In this document: positions 16,699-24,842 of the stretch, piece by piece
Numbering within the stretch: the first letter of the stretch is position 1
How the letters are laid out: each line of letters opens with the position of its first letter
Notes under the pieces: model-generated
The model's database searches: none
Seen by the model: only the letters and a program-made list of their open reading frames with translations
Told to the model about the DNA's origin: nothing
Made by a program: the position numbers and the translations under genes
Assembly: GCF_024171815.1 (NCBI RefSeq)
Contig: NZ_JAMTCJ010000002.1
Span: 248,001 to 312,000 of the forward strand
Reading direction: 5' to 3'
Origin: Williamsia maris
Lineage (GTDB): Bacteria > Actinomycetota > Actinomycetes > Mycobacteriales > Mycobacteriaceae
DNA length: 64,000 nucleotides

Positions 16699-17132
16699 GC
16701 GAACTGCTTCGACTGGCCGACCCCGTTGTCATCACGGGGCTGGCGACGGTGTGTGTCGGCGGGCTCATCGCCGCCCTGCTCATCGCATCCGCACCATTCC
16801 ACGACACCGAACCAGAAGGGCACCGTCACATGCGCGTCTACAACCCGAACAGGGACGCCGTCATCGACGATCGAGGAGTCGACGCCGCGGTCGAGGCACT
16901 CGCCTTCGCCGTCCGTTGGGCGCCGTTCGGCGGCGCCGACCGCGACGAGATCTTCGTGACCTTCGGGCTGACGCCGGAACAGTTCGGCCAACGGTTGCGG
17001 CGGGCCGCCGATCACCCGGAGGCCCGGCATCGCCTCGACCTCTCCCCCACCGACCACGCCGCGCTGCTGGCCGAGGCGCAGCGGATGAGCACCTCCGCAT
17101 CGCCGGACGACACCACCCGCCAGGCATCCTGA
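16695..17132 (+). CDS. Small membrane-anchored protein with a DUF3263-like region
   Basis: 145 residues: a single N-terminal transmembrane segment (about 10-32) and a soluble part in which LAFAVRWAPFGGADRDEIFVTFGLTPEQFGQRL resembles, by eye, the small helical DUF3263 module (acidic helix, RDxF-G, then T-x-E/R-F). The similarity is weak and unverified. Translationally coupled to the gene before and 2 bases from the gene after. Confidence 0.55.
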   Translation: MSELLRLADPVVITGLATVCVGGLIAALLIASAPFHDTEPEGHRHMRVYNPNRDAVIDDRGVDAAVEALAFAVRWAPFGGADRDEIFVTFGLTPEQFGQRLRRAADHPEARHRLDLSPTDHAALLAEAQRMSTSASPDDTTRQAS

Positions 17133-17134
17133 CC

Positions 17135-17446
17135 GTGCCGAGCACCGACGGTGACGGCGCCCAGGACATCGACGGCACCACCGGACAGGACGATGCAGCG
17201 TGGGTCCCTGCCGTCGACGACGAGGTCGTCGTCCGTCCGGACACCGACACCGAGACCGAGACCACCGGACGGATCATCGACGACTTCGGCGAGTTCACCG
17301 CCGCGGCGGTAGAGGTCAACGAGACCACGATCTCGCCTGCGGCACGACGATGGGCGGTCCTCACCGCGGACGGAGACCTCGTCTTCGTCGACACAGACCA
17401 GATCCGGTCCGTCACACACCCTCGGATCGATACCGACGGCGACTAG
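17135..17446 (+). CDS. Small acidic hypothetical protein
   Basis: 103 residues starting at a GTG two bases after the preceding stop. Very acidic N-terminal half (Asp/Thr/Glu-rich), then a region with predicted short strands (GRIIDDFGEFTAAAV, WAVLTADGDLVFVDTD). No family recognised. It ends by overlapping the convergent SDR gene by 4 bases. Confidence 0.5.
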   Translation: MPSTDGDGAQDIDGTTGQDDAAWVPAVDDEVVVRPDTDTETETTGRIIDDFGEFTAAAVEVNETTISPAARRWAVLTADGDLVFVDTDQIRSVTHPRIDTDGD

Positions 17447-18261
17447 GACTCGGTCAGCGCCCGCTGGTACCGCTGCATCCCGGAGATCCACCGACCGTAG
17501 TCGGATCCCTTGTGCTGGTACATCTTCAGCACCTCGGGGTGCGGCAGGATCAGGAACCGTTCGTCACCCAGCGCCTCGATGACGACGTCGGCGACGTCGT
17601 CCGGCTCGAGTACGTTGCCCGCGCTCGTGACCGCGCTGGCGGCGACCGACGCCCCGTCACGATCGGTCTCGAATCCGGCGTTGAGCAGCTCGGTGTTGAC
17701 ACCCATCGGGCAGAGGCAACTGACCGCGATGCCCTTGTCGCCGTACGTGACCGACAGCCACTCGGCGAAGCCGACGGCCGCGTGCTTGCTCACCGAGTAG
17801 GTGACCGACCCGATCTGGGTGAGCAGACCGGCCGCCGATGCGGTGGACAGGAAGTATCCGCGTCCGCGCTCGACCCACCCCGGGACCAGCGCGCGGGCGG
17901 CGCGCACGTGGGCGAGGACGTTGACGTCGAGCGCGGTCTGCCACGCGGCGTCGTCGGAGTCGAGTCCCATGCCCGCGGTGGTGCCCGCGTTGGCGACGTA
18001 GAGGTCGACCGGTCCGAACTGTTCTTCCGCCGTCGCGATGATCCGGTCGATGACCGCGGGATCGGAGACGTCGCCCGCGACCGACGCCGCGACCGTGCTC
18101 GACGCGGAGCCGTTGATCGAGTCGGCCACCGCCGCGACGCGGTCCGCGTTGAGGTCGGCGACGACCACCGACCCGCCGTGGGCGACGATCGCCCTGGCAA
18201 TCGCGGCGCCGATGCCGGCGCCTCCTCCGGTGACCACTGCGACCGTGCCTGAAATCTCCAT
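17443..18261 (-). CDS. Short-chain dehydrogenase/reductase (SDR)
   Basis: 272 residues, classical SDR: cofactor motif TGGGAGIG (11-18), NAG (91-93), catalytic S140, Y155 and K159 (YSVSK). The Asp at about 36 (VVVADLN) favours NAD(H). Substrate unknown. A TAGCAT box on the minus strand (18268-18273) ends 6 bases before the ATG, indicating a leaderless promoter. Confidence 0.9.
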   Translation of the reverse strand: MEISGTVAVVTGGGAGIGAAIARAIVAHGGSVVVADLNADRVAAVADSINGSASSTVAASVAGDVSDPAVIDRIIATAEEQFGPVDLYVANAGTTAGMGLDSDDAAWQTALDVNVLAHVRAARALVPGWVERGRGYFLSTASAAGLLTQIGSVTYSVSKHAAVGFAEWLSVTYGDKGIAVSCLCPMGVNTELLNAGFETDRDGASVAASAVTSAGNVLEPDDVADVVIEALGDERFLILPHPEVLKMYQHKGSDYGRWISGMQRYQRALTES

Positions 18262-18277
18262 CAGGCGATGCTAACGA

Positions 18278-18778
18278 TCAGCCGATCTTGAAGATGACGA
18301 TCCGTTGGACGGCGAAGTTGATGACGGTCGCGGTGCCCTGGGCGATGACGTAGGCGAAGAGGCTGTACAGGATCTCCTCGGGCCACACGTGCGACAGCGC
18401 CGAGTAGATGCCGACCTGGACGGCGAAGGTCACGAGGTACAGCGCGATCACCGCGATGAAACGCGCGCGGCTGGGCTCGGCACGGAACGTCCACCGGCGG
18501 TTGATCAGATATGCCGTCGTGGTGCCCGCGATGAAACCGACCGTCTTGGCCAGCCAGTACGGCGCACCGATCACGTACTGCAGCAGCAACGTGATCCCGA
18601 AGTCGAGAACACCCGATCCCGCACCGGTGATGACGAAACGGACGAGCTGCGTCTTCAGGTCGACGTCGGTCGACGCCTCGGCATCGTCGAGTGGCAGCTC
18701 GATCGGCATCGGGGCGTGCGGAGTGCGGAACTCCTCGTGCGAGTGGTGTTCCCCGGGGGCGAGCTGGTCATCGGACAC
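18278..18778 (-). CDS. GtrA-family membrane protein
   Basis: 166 residues with four transmembrane helices and the GtrA signature: LVRFVITGAGSGVLDFGITLL, FIAGTTTAYLINRRWTF and a C-terminal FAVQRIVIF. GtrA-like proteins take part in moving lipid-linked sugars or cell-wall polysaccharide synthesis. The first 40 residues are a polar acidic extension. GTG start supported by TAGGCT (18786-18791, minus strand) ending 7 bases before it. Confidence 0.88.
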   Translation of the reverse strand: MSDDQLAPGEHHSHEEFRTPHAPMPIELPLDDAEASTDVDLKTQLVRFVITGAGSGVLDFGITLLLQYVIGAPYWLAKTVGFIAGTTTAYLINRRWTFRAEPSRARFIAVIALYLVTFAVQVGIYSALSHVWPEEILYSLFAYVIAQGTATVINFAVQRIVIFKIG

Positions 18779-18861
18779 GCCGATCAGCCTAAACCTCGCC
18801 CACGCGGGCGAATCATTTCGCCGTGCTTCGGATTCGTGCGTGGCGGTCGAGGGTGGGCCAC

Positions 18862-18867
18862 TAGGGT
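18862..18867 (+). promoter_or_regulatory. Leaderless -10 box for the first lipase gene
   Basis: TAGGGT, 7 bases before the GTG at 18875. It fixes the lipase start inside a much longer open frame and places the mRNA start at the start codon. Confidence 0.55.
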
Positions 18868-18874
18868 CAGCAGC

Positions 18875-20110
18875 GTGAGTGTCAGATCAGCTGTCGTCGG
18901 CAGCCTCATCGCCGTGTCCACCGTCGCCACCCTGCTCGTCGGGGGCGTCCCGGCCGGCGCCGCACCGCCGAGGCCCGCGGCCACCGAGACCCTGCCGCCG
19001 ACCGGGACACCGAACTGGTCCGGCCTCGACGCGCGCGATTACTCCGGCGAGATCCCCACGCGTGCAGGCACACTCGTCGGGCACACGACCCTCGCACCGG
19101 CGTTGTCGATCCCCGGTGCGGGACGCGCGTACCGGATCCTCTACTCGACCACCGACCAGCACGACCGCCGCGCGGTCAGCACCGGCGCGGTCTTCCTCCC
19201 ACGCGGTGCAGCACCCGCCGGCGGCTGGCCCGTGCTCGCCTGGGCGCACGGCACCGTCGGCATCGGCGACACGTGCACGCCGTCGGCCCAACCCCGCAGC
19301 ACCCGCGACAGCGACTACCTCTCGCACTGGCTGCGCCGCGGATACGCCGTGGTCGCCACCGACTACGCCGGGCTCGGCACCCCCGGTCTGATGAGCTACC
19401 TCAACGGGGTCGCCGAGGCGCATTCGATCGTGGACTCGGTCAAGGCGTTGACCCAGCTGGGCGAGCCGACCGCCCGCCGGTGGGCGATCCTCGGCCAGTC
19501 ACAGGGGGCCGGTGCGGCGATGAACGCCGCCCGTCGTGCCACCGAGTTCTCCCGCGGGTGGCCGCTGGACTACCGGGGCGTCGTCGCGACCGGCACACCC
19601 GCGAACATCGAGTCGGTCATCGTCCTGGGCGGACCGACCTTCCCGCCGGTGAAACTGCCGGTCGGACTCACGACGTACACGACCTACATACTCGCCGCGA
19701 TCCGTGAGGCACGCCCCGATCTCGACATCGACGGCATCCTCACCCCACGCGGACGCGCGGTCGCCGATCGCGCCGAGACGGTCTGCTACCCGGAACTGCG
19801 TACGGAGCTGGCGGGGTCAGATGTGCGGTCTTTCTTCCGCCGCCCGGTGAACTCGATCCCCGGCGCGTACGACGCGCTGCACCGCTTCATGGGAACGCCC
19901 GCCCAGGGGTACGACCGGCCGATCTTCCTCGGCCAGGGTCTGCTCGACACCGACGTACCCGCGCCGTCGGCGCTGTCGTTGGCCGCGCAGCTGACCGCGA
20001 ACCGCCAACCGGTGGAACTGCACGTCTACCCGACGTCGGATCACTCCGGCACGGTCTACGCCTCGCAACCGGATTCGACGCCGTTCCTGGCGCGGATACT
20101 GAAGCGATGA
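18875..20110 (+). CDS. Secreted LIP-family lipase/esterase, copy 1
   Basis: 411 residues with an N-terminal signal peptide (hydrophobic stretch ending near PAGAA) and an alpha/beta-hydrolase fold of the secretory lipase (LIP) family. Nucleophile in GQSQGAGAA; acidic residue likely in GLLDTDVPAP; catalytic His in SDHSG. The oxyanion region is WAHGTVGIG. Such enzymes release fatty acids from extracellular lipids. It is followed by a homologue of the same length whose ATG overlaps this stop (20107-20110), i.e. a tandem duplication translated as a pair. Confidence 0.87.
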   Translation: MSVRSAVVGSLIAVSTVATLLVGGVPAGAAPPRPAATETLPPTGTPNWSGLDARDYSGEIPTRAGTLVGHTTLAPALSIPGAGRAYRILYSTTDQHDRRAVSTGAVFLPRGAAPAGGWPVLAWAHGTVGIGDTCTPSAQPRSTRDSDYLSHWLRRGYAVVATDYAGLGTPGLMSYLNGVAEAHSIVDSVKALTQLGEPTARRWAILGQSQGAGAAMNAARRATEFSRGWPLDYRGVVATGTPANIESVIVLGGPTFPPVKLPVGLTTYTTYILAAIREARPDLDIDGILTPRGRAVADRAETVCYPELRTELAGSDVRSFFRRPVNSIPGAYDALHRFMGTPAQGYDRPIFLGQGLLDTDVPAPSALSLAAQLTANRQPVELHVYPTSDHSGTVYASQPDSTPFLARILKR

Positions 20111-21318
20111 CCACCCTCCGACGGCGATTCGCCGCCGCTGTCGTCGCCGTCATGTCCGCAACCGTGGTCGCGACGACGGTCCCCGCCGGTCCGGCATCGG
20201 CATTGACCCCCGAGCCCGCGCCGGACTGGTCCGGGCTCGACGTGCGGGACTACAGCGGCCCGATCCCGCAGCGGGCGGGCACGCTGATCACCACCCGGGC
20301 GATGGCGCCGAGCCTGTCGTTGCCGAACGCCGCGAGCGCGCACCGGATCCTGTACTCGACCACCAACCAGTTCGACCGACGTGCGGTGAGCACCGGCGCA
20401 GTCTTCATCCCACGCGGGACACCCCCGCGCGGCGGCTGGCCGATCATGGCGTGGGCGCACGGCACGGTCGGCATGGGTGACGACTGCGCGCCGTCGGCCC
20501 AGGTGCACGAGGCCGGCGAGGCCGCCTACCTCGGCCACTGGCTCGCCCGCGGCTATGCGGTCGTCGCGACCGACTACGTGGGACAGGGAACTCCGGGACT
20601 GCTGTCCTACCTCAACGGCGTCACCGCGGCCCATTCGGTGGCCGACTCGGTGGTGGCTGCGCGGCAGATGTCGCTGCCTCTCGCGCGGAAGTGGGTCGCG
20701 GTCGGGCACTCCCAGGGCGCGGGCGCGGCGCTGAGTACGGCGCGGTTCGCCGATCAGTTCACCGCCGGGTCGGGACTCGACTACCGCGGTGTGGTCGCCA
20801 CCGGCGCACCGGCCAACATCGAGTCGGTCCTGCAGCTCGCCGGGCCGCAGTTCCCGCCGGTGATGCTGCCGCGTGCGCTGAACGGCTACGCGCTCTACAT
20901 CCTCGCCGGGTTCCGCGACGCCCGCCCCGATCTGCCGGTGAACGCACTCCTCACACCGTTGGGTCGCCGGCTCACCGACATCGCCGGGACGACCTGCGGC
21001 AAGCAGCTGCGTCCGTTCGCCCGTGGGCTGGACCTGCGAAAGCTGTTCACCCGACCCATCGACACGATCCCCGGGATCTACGCCGCGCTGCGGGAGTACC
21101 TCGGCACCCCGGACAGCGGTTACACGCGACCGGTGTTGCTGGGACAGGGGTTGCTCGACGTCAACGTGCCCGCCCCGGCGGCGCTGTCGTTGGCGGCGCA
21201 GATGACGGCCAGCCGGCAACCACTGGAACTGCGCGTCTATCCCGGCGCCGACCATCCCGGTGTGTTGCGGGCGGTCCTGCCCGATGCCGATCGCTTTCTC
21301 GACCGGATCACCCGGTGA
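20107..21318 (+). CDS. Secreted LIP-family lipase/esterase, copy 2
   Basis: 403 residues, paralogue of the preceding gene throughout (DWSGLDVRDYSGPIP, WAHGTVGMG, GHSQGAGAA, GLLDVNVPAP, ADHPG). Signal peptide at the N-terminus ending near PASA. The nucleophile elbow is GHSQG rather than GQSQG, and the acidic-loop residue differs (DVN versus DTD), so specificity may have diverged. Coupled by ATGA to copy 1. Confidence 0.87.
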   Translation: MTTLRRRFAAAVVAVMSATVVATTVPAGPASALTPEPAPDWSGLDVRDYSGPIPQRAGTLITTRAMAPSLSLPNAASAHRILYSTTNQFDRRAVSTGAVFIPRGTPPRGGWPIMAWAHGTVGMGDDCAPSAQVHEAGEAAYLGHWLARGYAVVATDYVGQGTPGLLSYLNGVTAAHSVADSVVAARQMSLPLARKWVAVGHSQGAGAALSTARFADQFTAGSGLDYRGVVATGAPANIESVLQLAGPQFPPVMLPRALNGYALYILAGFRDARPDLPVNALLTPLGRRLTDIAGTTCGKQLRPFARGLDLRKLFTRPIDTIPGIYAALREYLGTPDSGYTRPVLLGQGLLDVNVPAPAALSLAAQMTASRQPLELRVYPGADHPGVLRAVLPDADRFLDRITR

Positions 21319-21331
21319 CCGCACGCTGACG

Positions 21332-21337
21332 TAGTTT
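21332..21337 (+). promoter_or_regulatory. Leaderless -10 box for the crotonase gene
   Basis: TAGTTT, 7 bases before the ATG at 21345; this argues against the in-frame TTG at 21336 as start. Confidence 0.5.
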
Positions 21338-21344
21338 GAGTTCC

Positions 21345-22232
21345 ATGCAACGTGAAACCGTGCGCTACGACGTCACCGACGGGGTGGCGGTCCTGACGCT
21401 GAGCCGCCCAGATCAGTTGAATGCGTTCACCGTACAGATGGCCGACGACCTCGTCGCTGCCTTCGACGAGGCCTCGGCCGACTCGACGGTCGGCGCCATC
21501 GTGGTCACCGGCGAGGGACGGGCGTTCTGCGCAGGCATGGATCTGAGCAGTGAGGGCAACGTGTTCGGGCTCGACGAGACCCTCGAGCCGACTCTCACCG
21601 ACCTCTACGAGCGATTCGACGACCCGGCGATCATCAGTGGCGTCCGCGACACCGGCGGCCGTGTCTCGCTCGCCATCTACCGCTGCCCGAAACCGGTCAT
21701 CGCGGCCATCAACGGTGCGGCCGTGGGCATCGGCGCGACGATGACCCTGCCGATGGACTTCCGGCTCGCGTCGGAGAAGGCCCGCATCGGTTTCGTGTTC
21801 GGCAAGCTCGGCATCGTGCCCGAGGCGGCGTCGAGCTGGTTCCTGCCCCGCGTCGTCGGGATGCAGAACGCGCTCGAACTCGTCTACTCCGCCGACATCA
21901 TCGACGCCGCGACCGCCAAGGACATGGGACTGGTCCGCTCGGTGCATCCGCCCGAGGAGCTGCTCGACGCCGCGCTCGCCCTCGCGCACCGTTTCGTCGA
22001 CGGGCGCTCGCCGGTGGCCACCGCGTTGGCGCGCCACATGCTCTACCGCAACAGCGCGTTCGCCTCGCCGGTCGATGCGCACCGCGTGGACTCGTTGGCG
22101 ATGTTCTACACCAGCGTCGGGGACGGCAAGGAGGGTGTCGCAGCCTTCCTGGAGAAGCGGCCCGCCGAGTTCACCTCGACCGTGCCCGCCGACCTGCCCG
22201 ACTTCCTCGACGAGACCGACGCCATCCGCTGA
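21345..22232 (+). CDS. Enoyl-CoA hydratase/isomerase (crotonase family)
   Basis: 295 residues. Crotonase core: GEGRAFCAGMDLSS (oxyanion-hole loop), NGAAVGIGATMTL (second oxyanion loop) and KLGIVPEAASSWFLPR with the usual catalytic Glu region. It hydrates or isomerises an enoyl-CoA in fatty-acid or steroid side-chain breakdown. The preceding lipases could supply fatty acids, but it has its own promoter. A strong hairpin follows the stop. Confidence 0.9.
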   Translation: MQRETVRYDVTDGVAVLTLSRPDQLNAFTVQMADDLVAAFDEASADSTVGAIVVTGEGRAFCAGMDLSSEGNVFGLDETLEPTLTDLYERFDDPAIISGVRDTGGRVSLAIYRCPKPVIAAINGAAVGIGATMTLPMDFRLASEKARIGFVFGKLGIVPEAASSWFLPRVVGMQNALELVYSADIIDAATAKDMGLVRSVHPPEELLDAALALAHRFVDGRSPVATALARHMLYRNSAFASPVDAHRVDSLAMFYTSVGDGKEGVAAFLEKRPAEFTSTVPADLPDFLDETDAIR

Positions 22233-22236
22233 CCGC

Positions 22237-22268
22237 CTCGCAGGTGTCGGTCAGCCGACGCCTGCGAG
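22237..22268. terminator. Hairpin terminator between crotonase and TetR genes
   Basis: CTCGCAGGTGTCGG (22237-22250) pairs with CCGACGCCTGCGAG (22255-22268), one G-T wobble, loop of 4. It starts 4 bases after the crotonase stop and overlaps the end of the convergent TetR gene, so it can serve both directions. Confidence 0.7.
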
Positions 22269-22826
22269 CCGAAGGGCCGCATCGCGCGCGCTGCCCCACG
22301 GATCGGAACCGATCCCGATGCCGTGTGCCACCAGGGCGCCCTCGTGAAGTGCCATCACGGCCTCGACCACGCTCTCGTCGGTCACCCCGCCGACGGCCAG
22401 GATCCGCCGGAAGAAGTCGAGGGTCTCGCGCTTCTGTTCGGCGATGAGCACCGCCACCGGGTGCGTCTCGTCGCTGAACTCGGCGTGTGCGTTGATCGAA
22501 CCGCACCCCTTTCCGCCGTCGGTGTCCGACCAGGTGGCCGACGCGTCGAACGCTGCCCGTAACCGCTCGGCGCACCCCGGACCCGCGGACTCGACCGCGG
22601 CGTCCCGACGGATGCGCCACCGCCGGTCGCGGTCCCGCAGATAGGTCGTGACGAGCCCGTCCTTCGACCCGAACCGCTCGTAGAGCGTCTTCTTGGTCAC
22701 CCCGGCGTCGTGCGCGATCGTGTCCACGCCCACGGCATGAATCCCCTGCTCGTAGAACAGCTTCGACGCGAACTCGAGGATGCGTTGCGCTTTCGGGGTC
22801 AGTTCGATGTCGGGGTCGGGGACCAT
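22251..22826 (-). CDS. TetR-family regulator, divergent from an EamA transporter
   Basis: 191 residues: HTH with AGVTKKTLYERFGSKDGLV and a C-terminal effector domain containing KGCGSINAHAEF, as in the TetR_C branch of many solute-exporter regulators. The minus-strand -10 TATACT (22840-22835) and the plus-strand -10 TATAGT both overlap a perfect palindrome, so it very probably represses itself and the transporter. Confidence 0.9.
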   Translation of the reverse strand: MVPDPDIELTPKAQRILEFASKLFYEQGIHAVGVDTIAHDAGVTKKTLYERFGSKDGLVTTYLRDRDRRWRIRRDAAVESAGPGCAERLRAAFDASATWSDTDGGKGCGSINAHAEFSDETHPVAVLIAEQKRETLDFFRRILAVGGVTDESVVEAVMALHEGALVAHGIGIGSDPWGSARDAALRLAGVG

Positions 22827-22836
22827 GGACGTTGAG

Positions 22837-22852
22837 TATACAGATCTGTATA
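22837..22852. promoter_or_regulatory. TetR operator between the regulator and EamA genes
   Basis: TATACAGATCTGTATA is a perfect 16-bp palindrome. The plus -10 (TATAGT, 22849-22854, 7 bases before the ATG) and the minus -10 (TATACT, 22835-22840) overlap its two ends. A second near half-site CAGATCGGTATA lies at 22871-22882 within the first codons of the transporter. Confidence 0.85.
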
Positions 22853-22861
22853 GTCGCGGCC

Positions 22862-23899
22862 ATGACTAAACAGATCGGTATACCCGTCGGCGTACGCGCA
22901 CACCCTGCCGTCACCGTCGGACTGTCCGCCCTGTTCGTCGCCTGTTGGAGCTCCGGGTTCATCGGCGCCAAGCTCGGTGCGGGCGACGCCGAGGTCACCA
23001 CGGTGTTGATGTGGCGGTTCCTGCCCCTGGCCCTGGTGTTGCTGCCGGTCGCCTGGTTCTCGGCCCGCCGGCGGGCGACGATGCCCACCTCGCGCACCCT
23101 GGCCCGGCAGGCGGTCATCGGGGTGCTGTCGCAGAGTGGTTACCTGCTCACCGTCTACTGGGCCATCGGGATCGGGGTGAACACGGGGACCACCGCACTC
23201 GTCGACGGCATCCAACCGCTGGTGGCCGCGGCCCTGCTCGGACCGCTGCTCGGCGTCGCCGTCTCCGGCCGTCAGTGGATCGGGCTGGTCCTCGGACTCG
23301 GTGGGGTCGCCATCGTCACGGCGGCCGATGCCGGGTCCGACTCCGCGGCCCCGTGGTGGTCGTACGCGATCCCGTTCGTCGGGATGCTCAGTCTGGTCGC
23401 GGCCACCTTCGTCGAACAGCGCTCCCCCGCAGCCGTCTCCCCGCTGCGGGGTCTGGCCATCCATTGTTCGACGAGCGCGATCGTGTTCACGATGCTGGCG
23501 CTGGCCGGCGGTCACGCCACGCCTCCCGGCGACATCGCCTTCTGGAGAGCCATGGTCTGGCTCGTGGTGCTGTCGACCTTCGGCGGCTACGGGCTCTACT
23601 GGATCCTGCTGCGAAGAGTCGGGGTCACCCGCGTCAACACCCTGATGTTCCTGATCGCCCCGGTGACCGCGGTCTGGGGCGCGGTGATGTTCGGTGAATC
23701 GTTCACCGTCGTCACCGCCCTGGGGCTGGCGGTGGGGATCGCCGCCGTCACGGTGGTGACGGCGGCGCCCGGGGTCGGGAGATCTAGGCCGAGTGGCGCG
23801 CAGCGCGGAGTCCGAGGACCTCGAGCAGCTGCGGGCGTCGCAGGATCATCGCGATCCACAGCGCCACACCGAAATACACCGCGAACAGCGTCGTGCTGA
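22862..23899 (+). CDS. EamA (DMT-superfamily) transporter
   Basis: 345 residues with ten hydrophobic segments in two EamA halves (ACWSSGFIGAKLG at the start; NTGTTALVDGIQPLVAAAL; a second-half GYGLYWILLRRVGVTRVNTLMFL). Probably exports a metabolite or drug down the proton gradient. The last ~45 residues, after VTAAPG, are Arg/Ser-rich and unconserved and overlap the convergent DoxX gene by 116 bases, so the stop may have been lost from a shorter ancestor. Regulated by the divergent TetR. Confidence 0.87.
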   Translation: MTKQIGIPVGVRAHPAVTVGLSALFVACWSSGFIGAKLGAGDAEVTTVLMWRFLPLALVLLPVAWFSARRRATMPTSRTLARQAVIGVLSQSGYLLTVYWAIGIGVNTGTTALVDGIQPLVAAALLGPLLGVAVSGRQWIGLVLGLGGVAIVTAADAGSDSAAPWWSYAIPFVGMLSLVAATFVEQRSPAAVSPLRGLAIHCSTSAIVFTMLALAGGHATPPGDIAFWRAMVWLVVLSTFGGYGLYWILLRRVGVTRVNTLMFLIAPVTAVWGAVMFGESFTVVTALGLAVGIAAVTVVTAAPGVGRSRPSGAQRGVRGPRAAAGVAGSSRSTAPHRNTPRTASC

Positions 23900-24224
23900 C
23901 AAGCGGTGCGTCGTTGTTCCAGTTCGCGGTCACGGCGCCACCGAGGTAGGCGGTGAGACCGATCGCGCCGAGGACTGCGGTCCGCGGGATGACCCACACG
24001 ATCACGCACACCGCGAGCACGATGGCCATCACCGTCGCCTGGGTCGTGGTGAACCCGAGCTTCTCGGTGCCCTCGACGACGCTCTCGGGTTGGAACAGCT
24101 TGCCGAGTATGTCGAAGACGAGGAAGGCGCCGATCAGGACGCTGAGGACCACTCCGGCGATGTGGGTGCGCGAGCGCGTGGCGGTCGAGGTGGATTCGGT
24201 CGAGGTCGCGACGGTGGTGGTCAT
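23784..24224 (-). CDS. DoxX-family membrane protein
   Basis: 146 residues, four transmembrane helices after a polar Ser/Thr N-terminus; GAFLVFDILGKLFQPESVVEGTEKLG and the later TAYLGGAVTANWN are DoxX-like. Function of these small proteins is poorly defined; some act in redox or thiosulfate metabolism. ATG 24224 has AGGAG 6 bases upstream; a longer frame continuing to 24818 overlaps the next gene and is rejected. Confidence 0.8.
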   Translation of the reverse strand: MTTTVATSTESTSTATRSRTHIAGVVLSVLIGAFLVFDILGKLFQPESVVEGTEKLGFTTTQATVMAIVLAVCVIVWVIPRTAVLGAIGLTAYLGGAVTANWNNDAPLVSTTLFAVYFGVALWIAMILRRPQLLEVLGLRAARHSA

Positions 24225-24301
24225 GGTGGCTCCTGGGGATGAGGTCCGGTGCGGCTGTCGTACGGATAGACACCGGCCACCGGGAAAACTCATCGCGACA
24301 C

Positions 24302-24706
24302 TCAGCCGGCGTCGAACTCCCGGCGGCGTCGCTCGATCTCCGCGGTCCGACGTTGCTGTTCGGCCCGTTCGCGGCACTGCCGCAGGAAGGCGGCGTCGGC
24401 GACGGGATCCGCGGGCACGAATCGGCCCTTGCGGTCGTATTCGGGGAAGGCCTCGATCACGCGGTCCGACCTGGTCGGGCGTGGCCGGCGCCGTCGGCGG
24501 CGGCCGATGATCAGCCAGGCCAGCAGTCCGACGCCCGGCAGTGCCACGACCACCAGGAACCACGCCCACTGCGGGAGTCCGCGGATGTGGACAGAGTCGC
24601 GCCCGAGCACATCGATGGCACCGATCAGCGCCAGCAGGATCAGCACCCCGGCGATCGCCGCCGAGTACGGCAGCATCGGCGAACCGATCATCATCACGTA
24701 GTCCAC
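24302..24706 (-). CDS. PLDc_N-domain membrane protein
   Basis: 134 residues: two transmembrane helices (about 14-32 and 46-68) matching the phospholipase-D N-terminal (PLDc_N) type small membrane module, with LPQWAWFLVVVALPGVGLLAWLI, then a cytoplasmic tail very rich in Arg and Glu. No catalytic HKD motif is present. GTG start is uncertain; the ATG at residue 5 or 6 is possible. Confidence 0.7.
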   Translation of the reverse strand: MDYVMMIGSPMLPYSAAIAGVLILLALIGAIDVLGRDSVHIRGLPQWAWFLVVVALPGVGLLAWLIIGRRRRRRPRPTRSDRVIEAFPEYDRKGRFVPADPVADAAFLRQCRERAEQQRRTAEIERRRREFDAG

Positions 24707-24842
24707 TACCCTGCCGACCCGCCTCTCTGCCCATGGCGTCGATCAGGATCGCACAGCCGACCGTCGGCGAATAGAGAGCTTTCAGCCGACAGCACACCGC
24801 GAGCGTCCGATCATTCATCGACCCCCGAGCGGGCCGTCGAGG

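Noticed and set aside
18305-20110. 601-residue version of the first lipase
   Set aside because: The extension is antisense to gtrA; the signal peptide and -10 box set the start at 18875.
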